This document shows, one piece after another, positions 52,330 through 60,396 of a stretch of 64,000 nucleotides of DNA. Below the pieces are notes generated by a model. The model did not search any database. It was not told where the DNA came from and saw only the letters and a program-made list of their open reading frames with translations. The DNA is from Mycobacterium sp. 1245805.9 (GTDB lineage: Bacteria; Actinomycetota; Actinomycetes; Mycobacteriales; Mycobacteriaceae). The first letter of the stretch is position 1. Each line of letters begins with the position of its first letter. The DNA is taken from the NCBI RefSeq assembly GCF_001672915.1, contig NZ_LZKR01000077.1, forward strand, positions 1 to 64,000. Reading direction: 5' to 3'. A program made the position numbers and the translations under genes.

Positions 52330-52636
52330 ATTCGCCGACCTGGAGCCCTATTTGGAATGGGACCTGGCGACCGAACCCGAGCGCTACGCCAAGCGACTGG
52401 CCTCGACGATGCCCGAGATGCAGGCGTTCTACGACGCGGCGTTCCCCCGCCTGAATGACGCCATCGCCTACTGCGACAAGTACCCGTTGGACGACTTGCC
52501 CGACGACGCAAAGAGTCTCATGCACATCATGCAGTCGCTCGTCATGGTGTCGTTCCCGATAGAGGCGTGGAAACAGCCGCGGGTGCCCGACAGCGGCGCG
52601 GCGTGGGTGGAGTGCATCCGCGAACCGGTGATCTAG
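52310..52636 (+). CDS. Small protein coupled to Rieske oxygenase, unknown
   Basis: 108 residues, ATG with AAGGAG 12 nt upstream, overlapping the oxygenase 3' end by 20 nt. Acidic, with Trp and Tyr in EPYLEWDLATEPERYAKRLAS and a Cys in YCDKYPLDDLPDD; helical prediction, no membrane segment. I do not recognise the family. The overlap suggests a stoichiometric partner or small subunit of the oxygenase, in the place where a beta subunit usually lies, but it does not resemble the NTF2-like beta subunit. Confidence 0.75.
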   Translation: MAKLPSEFADLEPYLEWDLATEPERYAKRLASTMPEMQAFYDAAFPRLNDAIAYCDKYPLDDLPDDAKSLMHIMQSLVMVSFPIEAWKQPRVPDSGAAWVECIREPVI

Positions 52637-52639
52637 CCG

Positions 52640-53854
52640 GTGTTGACGCTCAAGGCCGCCGGGCTGCTTGACGTCGACGCCGGCGAGATCGTGTCCCCCG
52701 GCGTCGTCCGGGTCGAGGGTGACCGAATCGCGAGCATGGGCGGTGAGCCCGAGGGTGAGCTGATCGACCTCGGCGACCGGATCCTGCTGCCCGGGCTGAT
52801 GGACATGGAGGTCAACCTCCTGATGGGCGGGCGCGGCGAGAAACCCGGCCTGTCCCAGGTCCAGGACGACCCGCCGACGCGGGTACTGCGCGCGGTCGGC
52901 AATGCCCGCCGCACGCTGCGCGCCGGCTTCACCACGGTGCGAAACCTCGGGTTGTTCGTCAAGACCGGCGGTTACCTGCTTGACGTCGCGCTGGGCAAGG
53001 CCATCGACGCCGGCTGGATCGAGGGGCCCAGGGTGGTGCCGGCCGGGCACGCCATCACCCCGACCGGCGGGCATCTGGATCCGACGATGTTCGCCGCGTT
53101 CGCGCCGCACGTGCTGGATCTGACGGTCGAAGAGGGCATCGCCAACGGGATCGACGAAATCCGCAAGGCGGTGCGATACCAGATCAAACACGGCGCCGAG
53201 CTGATCAAGGTCTGCTGCTCGGGCGGGGTGATGTCGTTGACGGGACCTCCTGGTGCGCAACACTATTCAGACGAGGAACTGTGCGCGATCGTCGACGAGG
53301 CGCACCGGCGCGGGCTGCGTGTCGCCGCGCACACGCACGGCGCCGACGCGGTCAAGCATGCGGTCGCCGCCGGCATCGACTGCATCGAACACGGCTTCCT
53401 GATCGACGACGAGGCGATCGCCACGATGGTCGAGCACGGCACGTTTCTGGTGTCCACCCGGCGCCTGGCGGAGGGCATGGACGTTTCGCACGCCCCACCC
53501 GAGCTACAGGCCAAGGCCGCGGAGATGTTCCCGCGGTCGCGCACCTCGATCCTCGCCGCCCACAAAGCCGGGGTGAAGATCGCCGTCGGCACCGACGCCC
53601 CCGCCATACCGCACGGCAAAAACGCCGACGAGCTGGTCACGCTCGTCGAATGGGGCCTGCCGCCGCTGGCGGTGCTGCGCGCGGCCACGGTGACCGCGGC
53701 CGAGCTGATCAACTCGACCGACCGGGGGCGGCTGGCGGAGGGTCAGCTCGCCGATATCATCGCGGTACCGGGAAACCCGTTGGAAGACATCACCGTTACC
53801 CAGCACGTCAGCTTCGTCATGAAAGGCGGCAAGGTCTATGCCAACCAGAACTGA
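52640..53854 (+). CDS. Amidohydrolase-fold protein with altered metal site
   Basis: 404 residues, GTG start. It has the imidazolonepropionase/prolidase-like amidohydrolase architecture: small beta-domain, then PGLMDMEVNLLMGG, LIKVCCSGGVM (carboxylated-Lys position), RVAAHTHGADAVKHAV, CIEHGFLID, VGTDAPAIPHGKNA and AEGQLADIIAVPGNP. The first motif normally reads PGLIDxHxHL; here both His are replaced (Glu57, Asn59), while the remaining ligands (Lys, two His, Asp) are kept. It may bind one metal only. It lies between an oxygenase and a SnoaL-like gene. Confidence 0.88.
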   Translation: MLTLKAAGLLDVDAGEIVSPGVVRVEGDRIASMGGEPEGELIDLGDRILLPGLMDMEVNLLMGGRGEKPGLSQVQDDPPTRVLRAVGNARRTLRAGFTTVRNLGLFVKTGGYLLDVALGKAIDAGWIEGPRVVPAGHAITPTGGHLDPTMFAAFAPHVLDLTVEEGIANGIDEIRKAVRYQIKHGAELIKVCCSGGVMSLTGPPGAQHYSDEELCAIVDEAHRRGLRVAAHTHGADAVKHAVAAGIDCIEHGFLIDDEAIATMVEHGTFLVSTRRLAEGMDVSHAPPELQAKAAEMFPRSRTSILAAHKAGVKIAVGTDAPAIPHGKNADELVTLVEWGLPPLAVLRAATVTAAELINSTDRGRLAEGQLADIIAVPGNPLEDITVTQHVSFVMKGGKVYANQN

Positions 53855-54260
53855 CGACCTGGTCGAGATTCAGCAGCTGCTCGCCCGCTACGCGGTCACC
53901 ATCACCCAGGAGGACATCGACGGCCTGATCGGCGTCTTCACGCCGGACGGAACCTACAGCGCGTTCGGCTCCACGTACCAGTTGGACAGGTTTCCCGAGT
54001 TGGTGGCGGCGGCCCCAAAGGGGTTGTTCCTCACCGGAACTGCCTTGATAGAAAACATCGACGGCGATTCCGCGAGCGGCACCCAGCCGTTGTGCTTCAT
54101 CGACCACGCCACCCATGACATGAGGATCGGCTACTACCGCGACACCTACGCCCGCACCGCCGACGGATGGCGGCTGAAAACCCGCGCCATGACATTCATC
54201 CGACGCAGCGGCGTGCACGACTCCGGGCGCCCGCACGCCGTCGGCCGACCACAGCCGTGA
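53838..54260 (+). CDS. SnoaL-like/NTF2-fold protein
   Basis: 140 residues, overlapping the amidohydrolase by 17 nt. NTF2-like fold: LVEIQQLLARYAVTITQEDIDGLIGVFTPDGTYSAFG (conical barrel helix and first strands), then AHDMRIGYYRDTYARTADGWRLKTRAMTFI. Proteins of this fold are small dehydratases, isomerases or beta subunits of ring-hydroxylating oxygenases. It is located 1.5 kb behind the oxygenase large subunit, so a role as its beta subunit is possible but the spacing is unusual. Confidence 0.85.
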   Translation: MPTRTDDLVEIQQLLARYAVTITQEDIDGLIGVFTPDGTYSAFGSTYQLDRFPELVAAAPKGLFLTGTALIENIDGDSASGTQPLCFIDHATHDMRIGYYRDTYARTADGWRLKTRAMTFIRRSGVHDSGRPHAVGRPQP

Positions 54261-54270
54261 AAGCCGAGCC

Positions 54271-55368
54271 GTGAATGTCGAGGAGTTCCGGGCCGGCCTG
54301 TGCGCGTGGCTCGACGACAACGATCTGACCCCGGGGCCCGACCACTCGCTGCAGGGCCACATGCGGCAATTCGCCCGCGTCAGCCGCGCGTTGTATGACG
54401 CCGATTGGATGCGCTACGGCTGGCCCGTTAAAGTGGGTGGCCTGGGTGGTCCCGCCGTGCTTCGCGCGATCGTCGGCGAGGAAGTCGTGGGCCGTCGGCT
54501 GGCCGAGCCCGGCCCGTACTCGATGCTCGAAGTGCTGGCGCCCACGATGATCGATTACGCCCCCGCGGAACTCGCCGCGGAGATGGTGCCGCGGTTGCTC
54601 AGCGGCCGCGAGCAATGGTGCCAAGGCTTTTCCGAGCCGGGCTCCGGCAGCGACCTGGCGTCGCTGACCACCCGGGCGATCCCCGACGGGGACAACTGGA
54701 TCGTCAACGGGCAGAAGGTCTGGACCAGTTACGCGCAGTTCTCCACACGCTGCGTCCTGCTCACCCGCACCGCGCCGGGGCACGACGGAATCACCGCGTT
54801 CTTCGTCGACCTGGATTCACCCGGCATCACCATCCGGCCGCTACGCACGATGCACGGCGTCGACGAATTCTGCGAGGTCTACTACGACGACGTGGTGATC
54901 CCGGCGAGCAGGATGCTCGGCCGGCCCGGGGACGGCTGGCGACTCGCGATGGACCTGCTGCCGTATGAGCGCTCCGCCTGCTTCTGGCAGCGGATCGCCT
55001 ACCTCTACTCCCGCTTCGACGAGCTCATCGCCGAGACTCCGGCAACGCACGACGCCGACGAATCCGCCCTGGGCTCGGCCTATCTGGCGCTGCACACCTT
55101 GCGCTGCCGATCCCGTGACACCCAGCACCGATTGCGCGACGGCGCGCGGTTGGGCCCCGACACCTCCATCGACAAAGTGCTGTTGGCCACCGCCGAGCAA
55201 CGGCTCTACGACACCGTCCGCGACCTGTTGCCCGGGGCGCTCGAGCTTGACGACACCCCGTGGCGGTCGGAGTACCTGTACTCGCGCGCGGCCACCATCT
55301 ATGGCGGCACCGCCGAGATCCAGCGCAACATCATCGCCCGCCGGCTGCTCGACCTCGGGAAGGAGTGA
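54271..55368 (+). CDS. Acyl-CoA dehydrogenase, large subunit (FadE type)
   Basis: 365 residues, GTG start. FadE motifs: WPVKVGGLGGPAVLRAIVGEE, CQGFSEPGSGSDLASLTTRA (about 113-132), VNGQKVWTSYAQFST, and YGGTAEIQRNIIARRLLDLGKE at the end. It differs clearly from the two paralogues at 16689 and 56484. The next gene, 3 nt downstream, is a short FadE, again giving the two-subunit arrangement of sterol-type dehydrogenases. It is the fifth gene of the oxygenase operon. Confidence 0.94.
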   Translation: MNVEEFRAGLCAWLDDNDLTPGPDHSLQGHMRQFARVSRALYDADWMRYGWPVKVGGLGGPAVLRAIVGEEVVGRRLAEPGPYSMLEVLAPTMIDYAPAELAAEMVPRLLSGREQWCQGFSEPGSGSDLASLTTRAIPDGDNWIVNGQKVWTSYAQFSTRCVLLTRTAPGHDGITAFFVDLDSPGITIRPLRTMHGVDEFCEVYYDDVVIPASRMLGRPGDGWRLAMDLLPYERSACFWQRIAYLYSRFDELIAETPATHDADESALGSAYLALHTLRCRSRDTQHRLRDGARLGPDTSIDKVLLATAEQRLYDTVRDLLPGALELDDTPWRSEYLYSRAATIYGGTAEIQRNIIARRLLDLGKE

Positions 55369-55371
55369 ACG

Positions 55372-56166
55372 GTGGACCCCGAGGCGTTGCAGCTGCTGGC
55401 CGACTCCCTGCGCACCACCATGACCGCCGCGAGCGGCGCCAAGCTCGACGCGGCGTTGTCCGACCTCGGCTGGCACGACATGCTCGACGAAATACCGGAA
55501 TTCGCAATACCTTTGGTGTTCCGGCTGCTCGGCGAGACCGGCGCGCACGCCCCCGTACTCAACGACGTGGTGCTGCGGGCGGCCGGACGCGAAGACGGCG
55601 GAACCCTCCCCCTGCCCTTCGCCGGGGGTTCGTGGGTGGTGTGGGAGCGAGACGATCGGGCCACCCCGACGCTGGACGGGCTGCCGATACACCATGTGCC
55701 GCAGGGTGATCCGGTGCCGCTCGCCGCGGGACGGCGGGCGCTGGGCTGGTGGCTGGTCGGTACCGGTCGGGCGATGTTGTCGCTGGCGCGCCAGCATGCC
55801 TTGGACCGCGTCCAATTCGGCCGGCACATCAGCTCCTTTCAGGCGATCCGGCATCGGTTGGCCGAAACACTCGTCGCGATCGAGGGCGCGGAGGCGACCC
55901 TGAACGCCGCCGCGCAGCCGGACGACGCCGACGGCCTGGCTTCCCTGCTGGCCAAGGCCGCGGCCGAGGTGGCGGCGCTGACCGCGGCGCGCCACTGCCA
56001 GCAGGTGCTGGGCGGGATCGGCTTCACCGCCGAGCACCAGCTGCACCACCACGTGGAGCGGGCGCTGGTTCTCGACGGGCTGCTGGGCAGCGCGCGGGAA
56101 CTGACCCGCGAAGCCGGAACGGCATTGCGAAACAAGGGCTTCGCGCCTCGGCTGGCGCAGCTGTAA
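55372..56166 (+). CDS. Acyl-CoA dehydrogenase, small subunit (FadE type)
   Basis: 264 residues, much shorter than a normal FadE. The N-terminal half is reduced to about 110 residues with little similarity; the C-terminal helical domain remains (HALDRVQFGRHISSFQAIRHRLAETL and QQVLGGIGFTAEHQLHHHVERALVLD). This fits the second subunit of heterotetrameric FadE complexes. The partner is the gene 3 nt upstream. Confidence 0.9.
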   Translation: MDPEALQLLADSLRTTMTAASGAKLDAALSDLGWHDMLDEIPEFAIPLVFRLLGETGAHAPVLNDVVLRAAGREDGGTLPLPFAGGSWVVWERDDRATPTLDGLPIHHVPQGDPVPLAAGRRALGWWLVGTGRAMLSLARQHALDRVQFGRHISSFQAIRHRLAETLVAIEGAEATLNAAAQPDDADGLASLLAKAAAEVAALTAARHCQQVLGGIGFTAEHQLHHHVERALVLDGLLGSARELTREAGTALRNKGFAPRLAQL

Positions 56167-56223
56167 GGGACCACCGGGCGCCTGCGCGTACACTCGTCTC
56201 GCAACCCACGAGGATCGGACGCG

Positions 56224-56487
56224 ATGAGCCACCCCGACGTACCCCGAAACGAGGTCGGTGTCGCCTCGCTGCTCGTCGGCATCGTCGCGCTGCTCACCTG
56301 TTGGCTGCTGATCGGGGTGCCCTTCGGCATCGCGGCGGTGATAACCGGCGACGTCGCCCGCCGGCGAGTGCAGCGCGGTGAGGCCAACAATCCCCGAATC
56401 GCCGTGGCGGGCATCGTATTAGGTGCGATCTCGATCGCGGCGGGGCTCGCCGCGATCGGTTACTACGCCTGGCGGGACGCCCGCTAA
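56224..56487 (+). CDS. Small membrane protein, DUF4190-like
   Basis: 87 residues, two membrane helices (about 12-40 and 58-82) around a basic loop ARRRVQRGEANNPR. The pattern GVASLLVGIVALL ... GIAAVITGDVARRR ... AVAGIVLGAISIAAG is that of DUF4190 proteins, whose function is unknown. Its stop codon overlaps that of the convergent FadE gene (CTAA, 4-nt overlap). Confidence 0.85.
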   Translation: MSHPDVPRNEVGVASLLVGIVALLTCWLLIGVPFGIAAVITGDVARRRVQRGEANNPRIAVAGIVLGAISIAAGLAAIGYYAWRDAR

Positions 56488-57659
56488 TTGCGCGGCAGGC
56501 CGAGCACCCGTTCGGCGATGATGTTCCGCTGGATTTCGGAGGTGCCGCCGGCGATGGTCGCGGCGAAGCTACGCGCGTAGCGGTCGAACCAGCTGCGGTA
56601 GTGGCTGTCCAGGTCCAACGGTGCGAACGGCGCGGTGACCGCGTGGTAAACGAGACCCTCGGCGCCCGCGGCATTCAGCGCGTCCTCGGCGGCGCGTTGC
56701 AGGGCCTCCGAACCGAGCAGCTTGAGCACCGACTGGCCCGGCACATCCTCTTCCCCCCGAGCGGCGCGGGCCAGGGCCGCCGACCCCAGCAGTCGCAGCG
56801 CGTAGGAGTCCATCACCAGGGTGGCGTAGCGATCCCGCTCGAGCGGTCCGGACGGGCGGAAGTCGGCGGTCAGCCGGTGCAACAGGTCGACGTAGCCCAT
56901 CCACAGCATGATCCGTTCGTGGCCCAGCGAACCGGTTGCCACCCGCCAGCCCTCGTCGAGGCGACCGATCAGGTTCTCGGCGGGGACCCGCGCGTCGGTG
57001 AAAAACACCTCGTTGAAATCGATTTCGTCGCCGTCGCACACCGACGCGAACGGGCGGCGCACCACGCCGGGAATGTCGGTCGGGATCATCAATGCGCTGA
57101 TGCCCTTGTGTTTCGGCTTGCCCGGGTCGGTGCGCACAAACGTCAATAGCACGTCGGCGTCGTGGGCGCCCGACGTCCACACCTTCTGCCCGTTGACCAC
57201 GAAGTGGTCACCGTCGAGCACCGCCCGCGTTTTCAGCGACGCCAGATCCGAACCCGCACCCGGTTCGCTCATCCCCAACGACGCGGTGATCTCGGCCCGC
57301 AGAATCGGCACCGCCCATCGCCGCTGCTGCTCCGGGGTGCCGAAGGTCAACAACGACGCCGCGATGATGCCGACGCCCTGCGGATTGAAACTCTGATAGA
57401 TGCGCCGGCGCCCCAATTCCTCCAAGTAGACGTATTGCTGCAACAGCGTGGCGTTGCGACCGCCGAATTCCGGCGGATTGCCGGGCAGCAGCCACCCGCT
57501 GTCGAAGAGCAGCCGCTGCCAGCGCCTGGCCCACTCAGGAATGTGGGAACTGGACCGCGGCCGCTCGACCGCCTCCGCCGCCGAGGGAAGGTGCGCGTCC
57601 AGGAAGGCGACCAACTCGGCGCGAAACGCCTCGACGTCGGCATCAAAGGTCAGTTGCAC
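56484..57659 (-). CDS. Acyl-CoA dehydrogenase, FadE type, paralogue of 16689-17864
   Basis: 391 residues from the GTG at 57657-57659 (MQLTFDADVEAFRAEL). It has the same length, the same start codon and nearly the same sequence as the large subunit at 16689 (shared blocks include RAEITASLGMSEP, KVWTSGAHDADVLLTFVRT, GTSEIQRNIIA-RVLGLPR). Unlike that gene it lacks a small-subunit partner next to it, so it may be a homomer or may use the 17848 subunit. A perfect GAGAAT-N3-ATTCTC palindrome lies 83 nt upstream of its start, in the divergent region with a TetR gene. Confidence 0.95.
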   Translation of the reverse strand: MQLTFDADVEAFRAELVAFLDAHLPSAAEAVERPRSSSHIPEWARRWQRLLFDSGWLLPGNPPEFGGRNATLLQQYVYLEELGRRRIYQSFNPQGVGIIAASLLTFGTPEQQRRWAVPILRAEITASLGMSEPGAGSDLASLKTRAVLDGDHFVVNGQKVWTSGAHDADVLLTFVRTDPGKPKHKGISALMIPTDIPGVVRRPFASVCDGDEIDFNEVFFTDARVPAENLIGRLDEGWRVATGSLGHERIMLWMGYVDLLHRLTADFRPSGPLERDRYATLVMDSYALRLLGSAALARAARGEEDVPGQSVLKLLGSEALQRAAEDALNAAGAEGLVYHAVTAPFAPLDLDSHYRSWFDRYARSFAATIAGGTSEIQRNIIAERVLGLPRN

Positions 57660-57742
57660 AGCACTCCTGCGAAAGACGGTTTCCGGGTTCTCGGGGACAG
57701 CGCGGTTCGCTCTTGCGATTAAGCTTCCATACACGCGTCTAA

Positions 57743-57757
57743 GAGAATAGTATTCTC
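57743..57757. promoter_or_regulatory. GAGAAT-type palindrome, copy 9 (perfect)
   Basis: GAGAATAGTATTCTC, a perfect 6-3-6 repeat between the FadE at 56484 (minus) and the TetR at 57880 (plus). It differs from copy 3 only in one spacer base, and both serve the FadE paralogues. Confidence 0.65.
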
Positions 57758-57879
57758 GTGGTACGAAAGTTACAATCTCCCGACACGGCGTCCATAGGGG
57801 GTCGAGCGAACCGATGGCACGGCGTTCTCCGGTAGAGTCCAACCATGTTCTCCCCACGCGGCAATCGTCCGAGCCGACC

Positions 57880-58530
57880 GTGACCAGCCCGAGCGAAGAG
57901 CCGGCCTGGAAGCAGCGCGCCGTCGAGCGGTCGATCAAGACCGCGAAATTGCGCGCGGCACAGCGCGTTCAGCGCTTCCTCGACGCCGCGCAGGCGATCA
58001 TCATCGAGAAGGGCAGCACCGACTTCACCGTCCAGGAGGTCGTGGATCGCTCCCGGCAGTCGTTGCGCAGCTTCTACCTGCAGTTCGATGGCAAGCACGA
58101 GCTCTTGCTCGCCCTGTTCGAAGACGCACTGAGCCGCTCCGCCGATCAGATCCGCGCAGCCACGGAAAGCCACACCGACGCGCTGGAGCGCCTCAAGGTC
58201 GCAGTCGAGCTGCTGTACGAGTCTTCGCGTCCCGACCCGACGGCCAAACGACCACTGTTCACCGACTTTGCCCCGCGGTTGCTGGTCACGCACCCGGCCG
58301 AGGTCAAGGTCGCGCACGCGCCGCTGCTGGCGTTGCTCACCGAGCTCATGGAGGCCGCCGCGGAGGCCGGCAAGCTGCGCGCCGACATCAACCCGAAGCG
58401 GGTGGCCGCGATGACCATGCAGACCGTGATGTTCATCGCACAATCCAGTGGCGGCTCCGACGACGCGACGGTCCATCCCATCACGGCCGACGAGGCCTGG
58501 GACTTCTGCTCACGCGGATTCGTCGGCTAG
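57880..58530 (+). CDS. TetR-family regulator
   Basis: About 216 residues from a GTG at 57880 (TSPSEEPAWKQRAV); an ATG at 57814 would add 22 residues without TetR character. The helix-turn-helix is QRFLDAAQAIIIEKG then TVQEVVDRSRQSLRSFYLQF (about 28-65). It is divergent from a FadE gene, and GAGAAT-type palindromes lie both upstream (57743) and just downstream (58575, ahead of the SDRs). It is the best candidate in the window for the protein binding the GAGAAT-N3-ATTCTC motif; this is inference from position. Confidence 0.9.
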   Translation: MTSPSEEPAWKQRAVERSIKTAKLRAAQRVQRFLDAAQAIIIEKGSTDFTVQEVVDRSRQSLRSFYLQFDGKHELLLALFEDALSRSADQIRAATESHTDALERLKVAVELLYESSRPDPTAKRPLFTDFAPRLLVTHPAEVKVAHAPLLALLTELMEAAAEAGKLRADINPKRVAAMTMQTVMFIAQSSGGSDDATVHPITADEAWDFCSRGFVG

Positions 58531-58574
58531 CGACCTGTAACAAAACGAGCAAATAGCGCTCGCCATTGCCAGGC

Positions 58575-58589
58575 GAGAATGAAGTTCTC
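58575..58589. promoter_or_regulatory. GAGAAT-type palindrome, copy 10
   Basis: GAGAATGAAGTTCTC, one arm difference from consensus, 45 nt behind the TetR stop and 111 nt before the SDR start. The adjacent TATTATCTAGAAC is AT-rich and may be the promoter. Confidence 0.6.
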
Positions 58590-58699
58590 TATTATCTAGA
58601 ACGGGAATTCGCCGAAATGGATCTGGCGTTGACGTACGCCGGCGGGGGATGCCGAGTCGGCTGTCCTCCGCCGAGCCATCGAGGAATGAGGTAGTAACC

Positions 58700-59551
58700 A
58701 TGACCGGACGTGTCGAGGGCAAAGTCGCCTTCATCACCGGGGCCGCGCGCGGTCAGGGCCGCAGCCACGCGGTGCGGTTGGCGCAGGAGGGCGCCGACAT
58801 CATCGCGGTCGACATCTGCAAGCCCATCCGCGAGGGCCTCGCGGAGGGCTCGGCGATCCCCCCGTCGACACCGGAGGACCTTGCGGAGACGGCCGACCTC
58901 GTCAAGGGACACAACCGCCGGATCGTCACCGCCGAAGTGGACGTGCGCGACTACGCCGCACTGAAGGCCGCCGTCGACAGCGGTGTGGAGCAGCTCGGCC
59001 GGCTGGACATCATCGTCGCCAACGCCGGCATCGGCAACGGCGGTGAAACGCTGGACAAGACCAGCGAAGAGGACTGGACGGAAATGATCGACGTCAACCT
59101 GTCGGGGGTGTGGAAGACGGTGAAGGCCGGAGTCCCGCACATCCTGGCCGGCGGGCGCGGCGGATCGATCGTCCTGACCAGTTCGGTCGGGGGGCTCAAG
59201 GCGTACCCGCATACCGGGCACTACGTCGCCGCCAAGCACGGCGTGGTGGGCCTGATGCGCGCGTTCGGAGTCGAGTTGGGGCAGCACATGATTCGGGTCA
59301 ACTCGGTGCATCCGACGCACGTGAGCACCGCGATGATCATGAACGAGGGGACGTGGCGGATGTTCCGGCCGGATCTGGAGAATCCGGGTCCCGACGACAT
59401 GGCGCCGATCTGCCAGATGTTCCACACGCTGCCGGTCCCGTGGGTGGACCCGATCGACATCAGCAACGCGGTGCTGTTCTTCGCCTCCGACGAGTCGCGC
59501 TACGTCACCGGTGTGACCCTGCCGATCGACGCGGGTAGCTGTCTGAAATAG
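58700..59551 (+). CDS. Mycofactocin-coupled SDR family oxidoreductase
   Basis: 283 residues, ATG behind GAGGTAG. N-terminus VAFITGAARGQGRSHAVRLA and the insertion with TPEDLAETADLV identify the mycofactocin-dependent SDR group. Ser in LTSSVGG, Tyr-x3-Lys in HYVAAKH. It is a close relative of the SDR at 10529. Probably oxidises an alcohol with a non-exchangeable nicotinamide. The second SDR starts 9 nt downstream. Confidence 0.93.
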   Translation: MTGRVEGKVAFITGAARGQGRSHAVRLAQEGADIIAVDICKPIREGLAEGSAIPPSTPEDLAETADLVKGHNRRIVTAEVDVRDYAALKAAVDSGVEQLGRLDIIVANAGIGNGGETLDKTSEEDWTEMIDVNLSGVWKTVKAGVPHILAGGRGGSIVLTSSVGGLKAYPHTGHYVAAKHGVVGLMRAFGVELGQHMIRVNSVHPTHVSTAMIMNEGTWRMFRPDLENPGPDDMAPICQMFHTLPVPWVDPIDISNAVLFFASDESRYVTGVTLPIDAGSCLK

Positions 59552-59559
59552 TCCGTCCT

Positions 59560-60396
59560 ATGGACGGATTTGACGGACGCGCCGCTGTCGTGACCGGTGG
59601 GGCTAGCGGCATCGGCCTGGCCACCGCCAGCGAGTTCGCCCGTCGCGGGGCCCGGCTCGTGCTCGCCGACGTTGACCAGCCCGCGCTGGAACAGGCGGTC
59701 GAACACCTGCGCGGCGAGGGGTTCGACGCGCACGGGGTGACGTGCGACGTGCGCCATCTCGAGGAGATGGTTCACCTCGCGGACGAGGCGTTTCGCCTGC
59801 TCGGCCAGGTTGACGTCCTTTTCAGCAACGCCGGCATCGTGGTCGCGGGTCCGATCGCGCAGATGACGCACGAGGACTGGCGCTGGGTGATCGATATCGA
59901 CCTGTGGGGGTCCATCCACGCCGTCGAAGCGTTCCTGCCGCGGCTGCTCGAGCAGGGCACCGGGGGCCACATCGCGTTCACCGCGTCGTTCGCCGGACTG
60001 GTCCCCAACGCCGGCCTTGGGGCGTACGGCGTGGCCAAGTACGGCGTCGTGGCCCTGGCCGAAACGCTGGCCCGCGAGGTCAAGGACAACGGCATCGGCG
60101 TTTCGGTGTTATGTCCGATGGTGGTCGAAACCAAGTTGGTGTCCAACTCGGAACGAATCCGCGGCGCGGATTACGGCCTGGCGGCGACGCCCGACGTGAC
60201 GGGTTCGCTCGGGCCGCTGCCGGCGCAGGACCAAACGCTGGGTGTCGACGACGTGGCGCGGCTGACCGCCGACGCGATCCTGGCCAATCGTTTGTATGTG
60301 CTGCCGCACGAGGCGGCGCGCGCCTCGGTCAAGCGTCGGTTCGAGCGGATTGACCGGACGTTCGACGAGCAGGCCGCCGAGGGCTGGGCCCATTAA
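59560..60396 (+). CDS. Short-chain dehydrogenase/reductase
   Basis: 278 residues. TGGASGIG (about 12-19), SNAG near 90, Ser in FTASFAG, Tyr-x3-Lys in AYGVAKYG (about 154-158). The C-terminal extension (RIRGADYGLAATPDVTG and beyond) is longer than in FabG-like enzymes. It is coupled to the mycofactocin-type SDR in front. Its last 68 nt overlap the 3' end of a convergent membrane protein gene. Confidence 0.93.
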   Translation: MDGFDGRAAVVTGGASGIGLATASEFARRGARLVLADVDQPALEQAVEHLRGEGFDAHGVTCDVRHLEEMVHLADEAFRLLGQVDVLFSNAGIVVAGPIAQMTHEDWRWVIDIDLWGSIHAVEAFLPRLLEQGTGGHIAFTASFAGLVPNAGLGAYGVAKYGVVALAETLAREVKDNGIGVSVLCPMVVETKLVSNSERIRGADYGLAATPDVTGSLGPLPAQDQTLGVDDVARLTADAILANRLYVLPHEAARASVKRRFERIDRTFDEQAAEGWAH

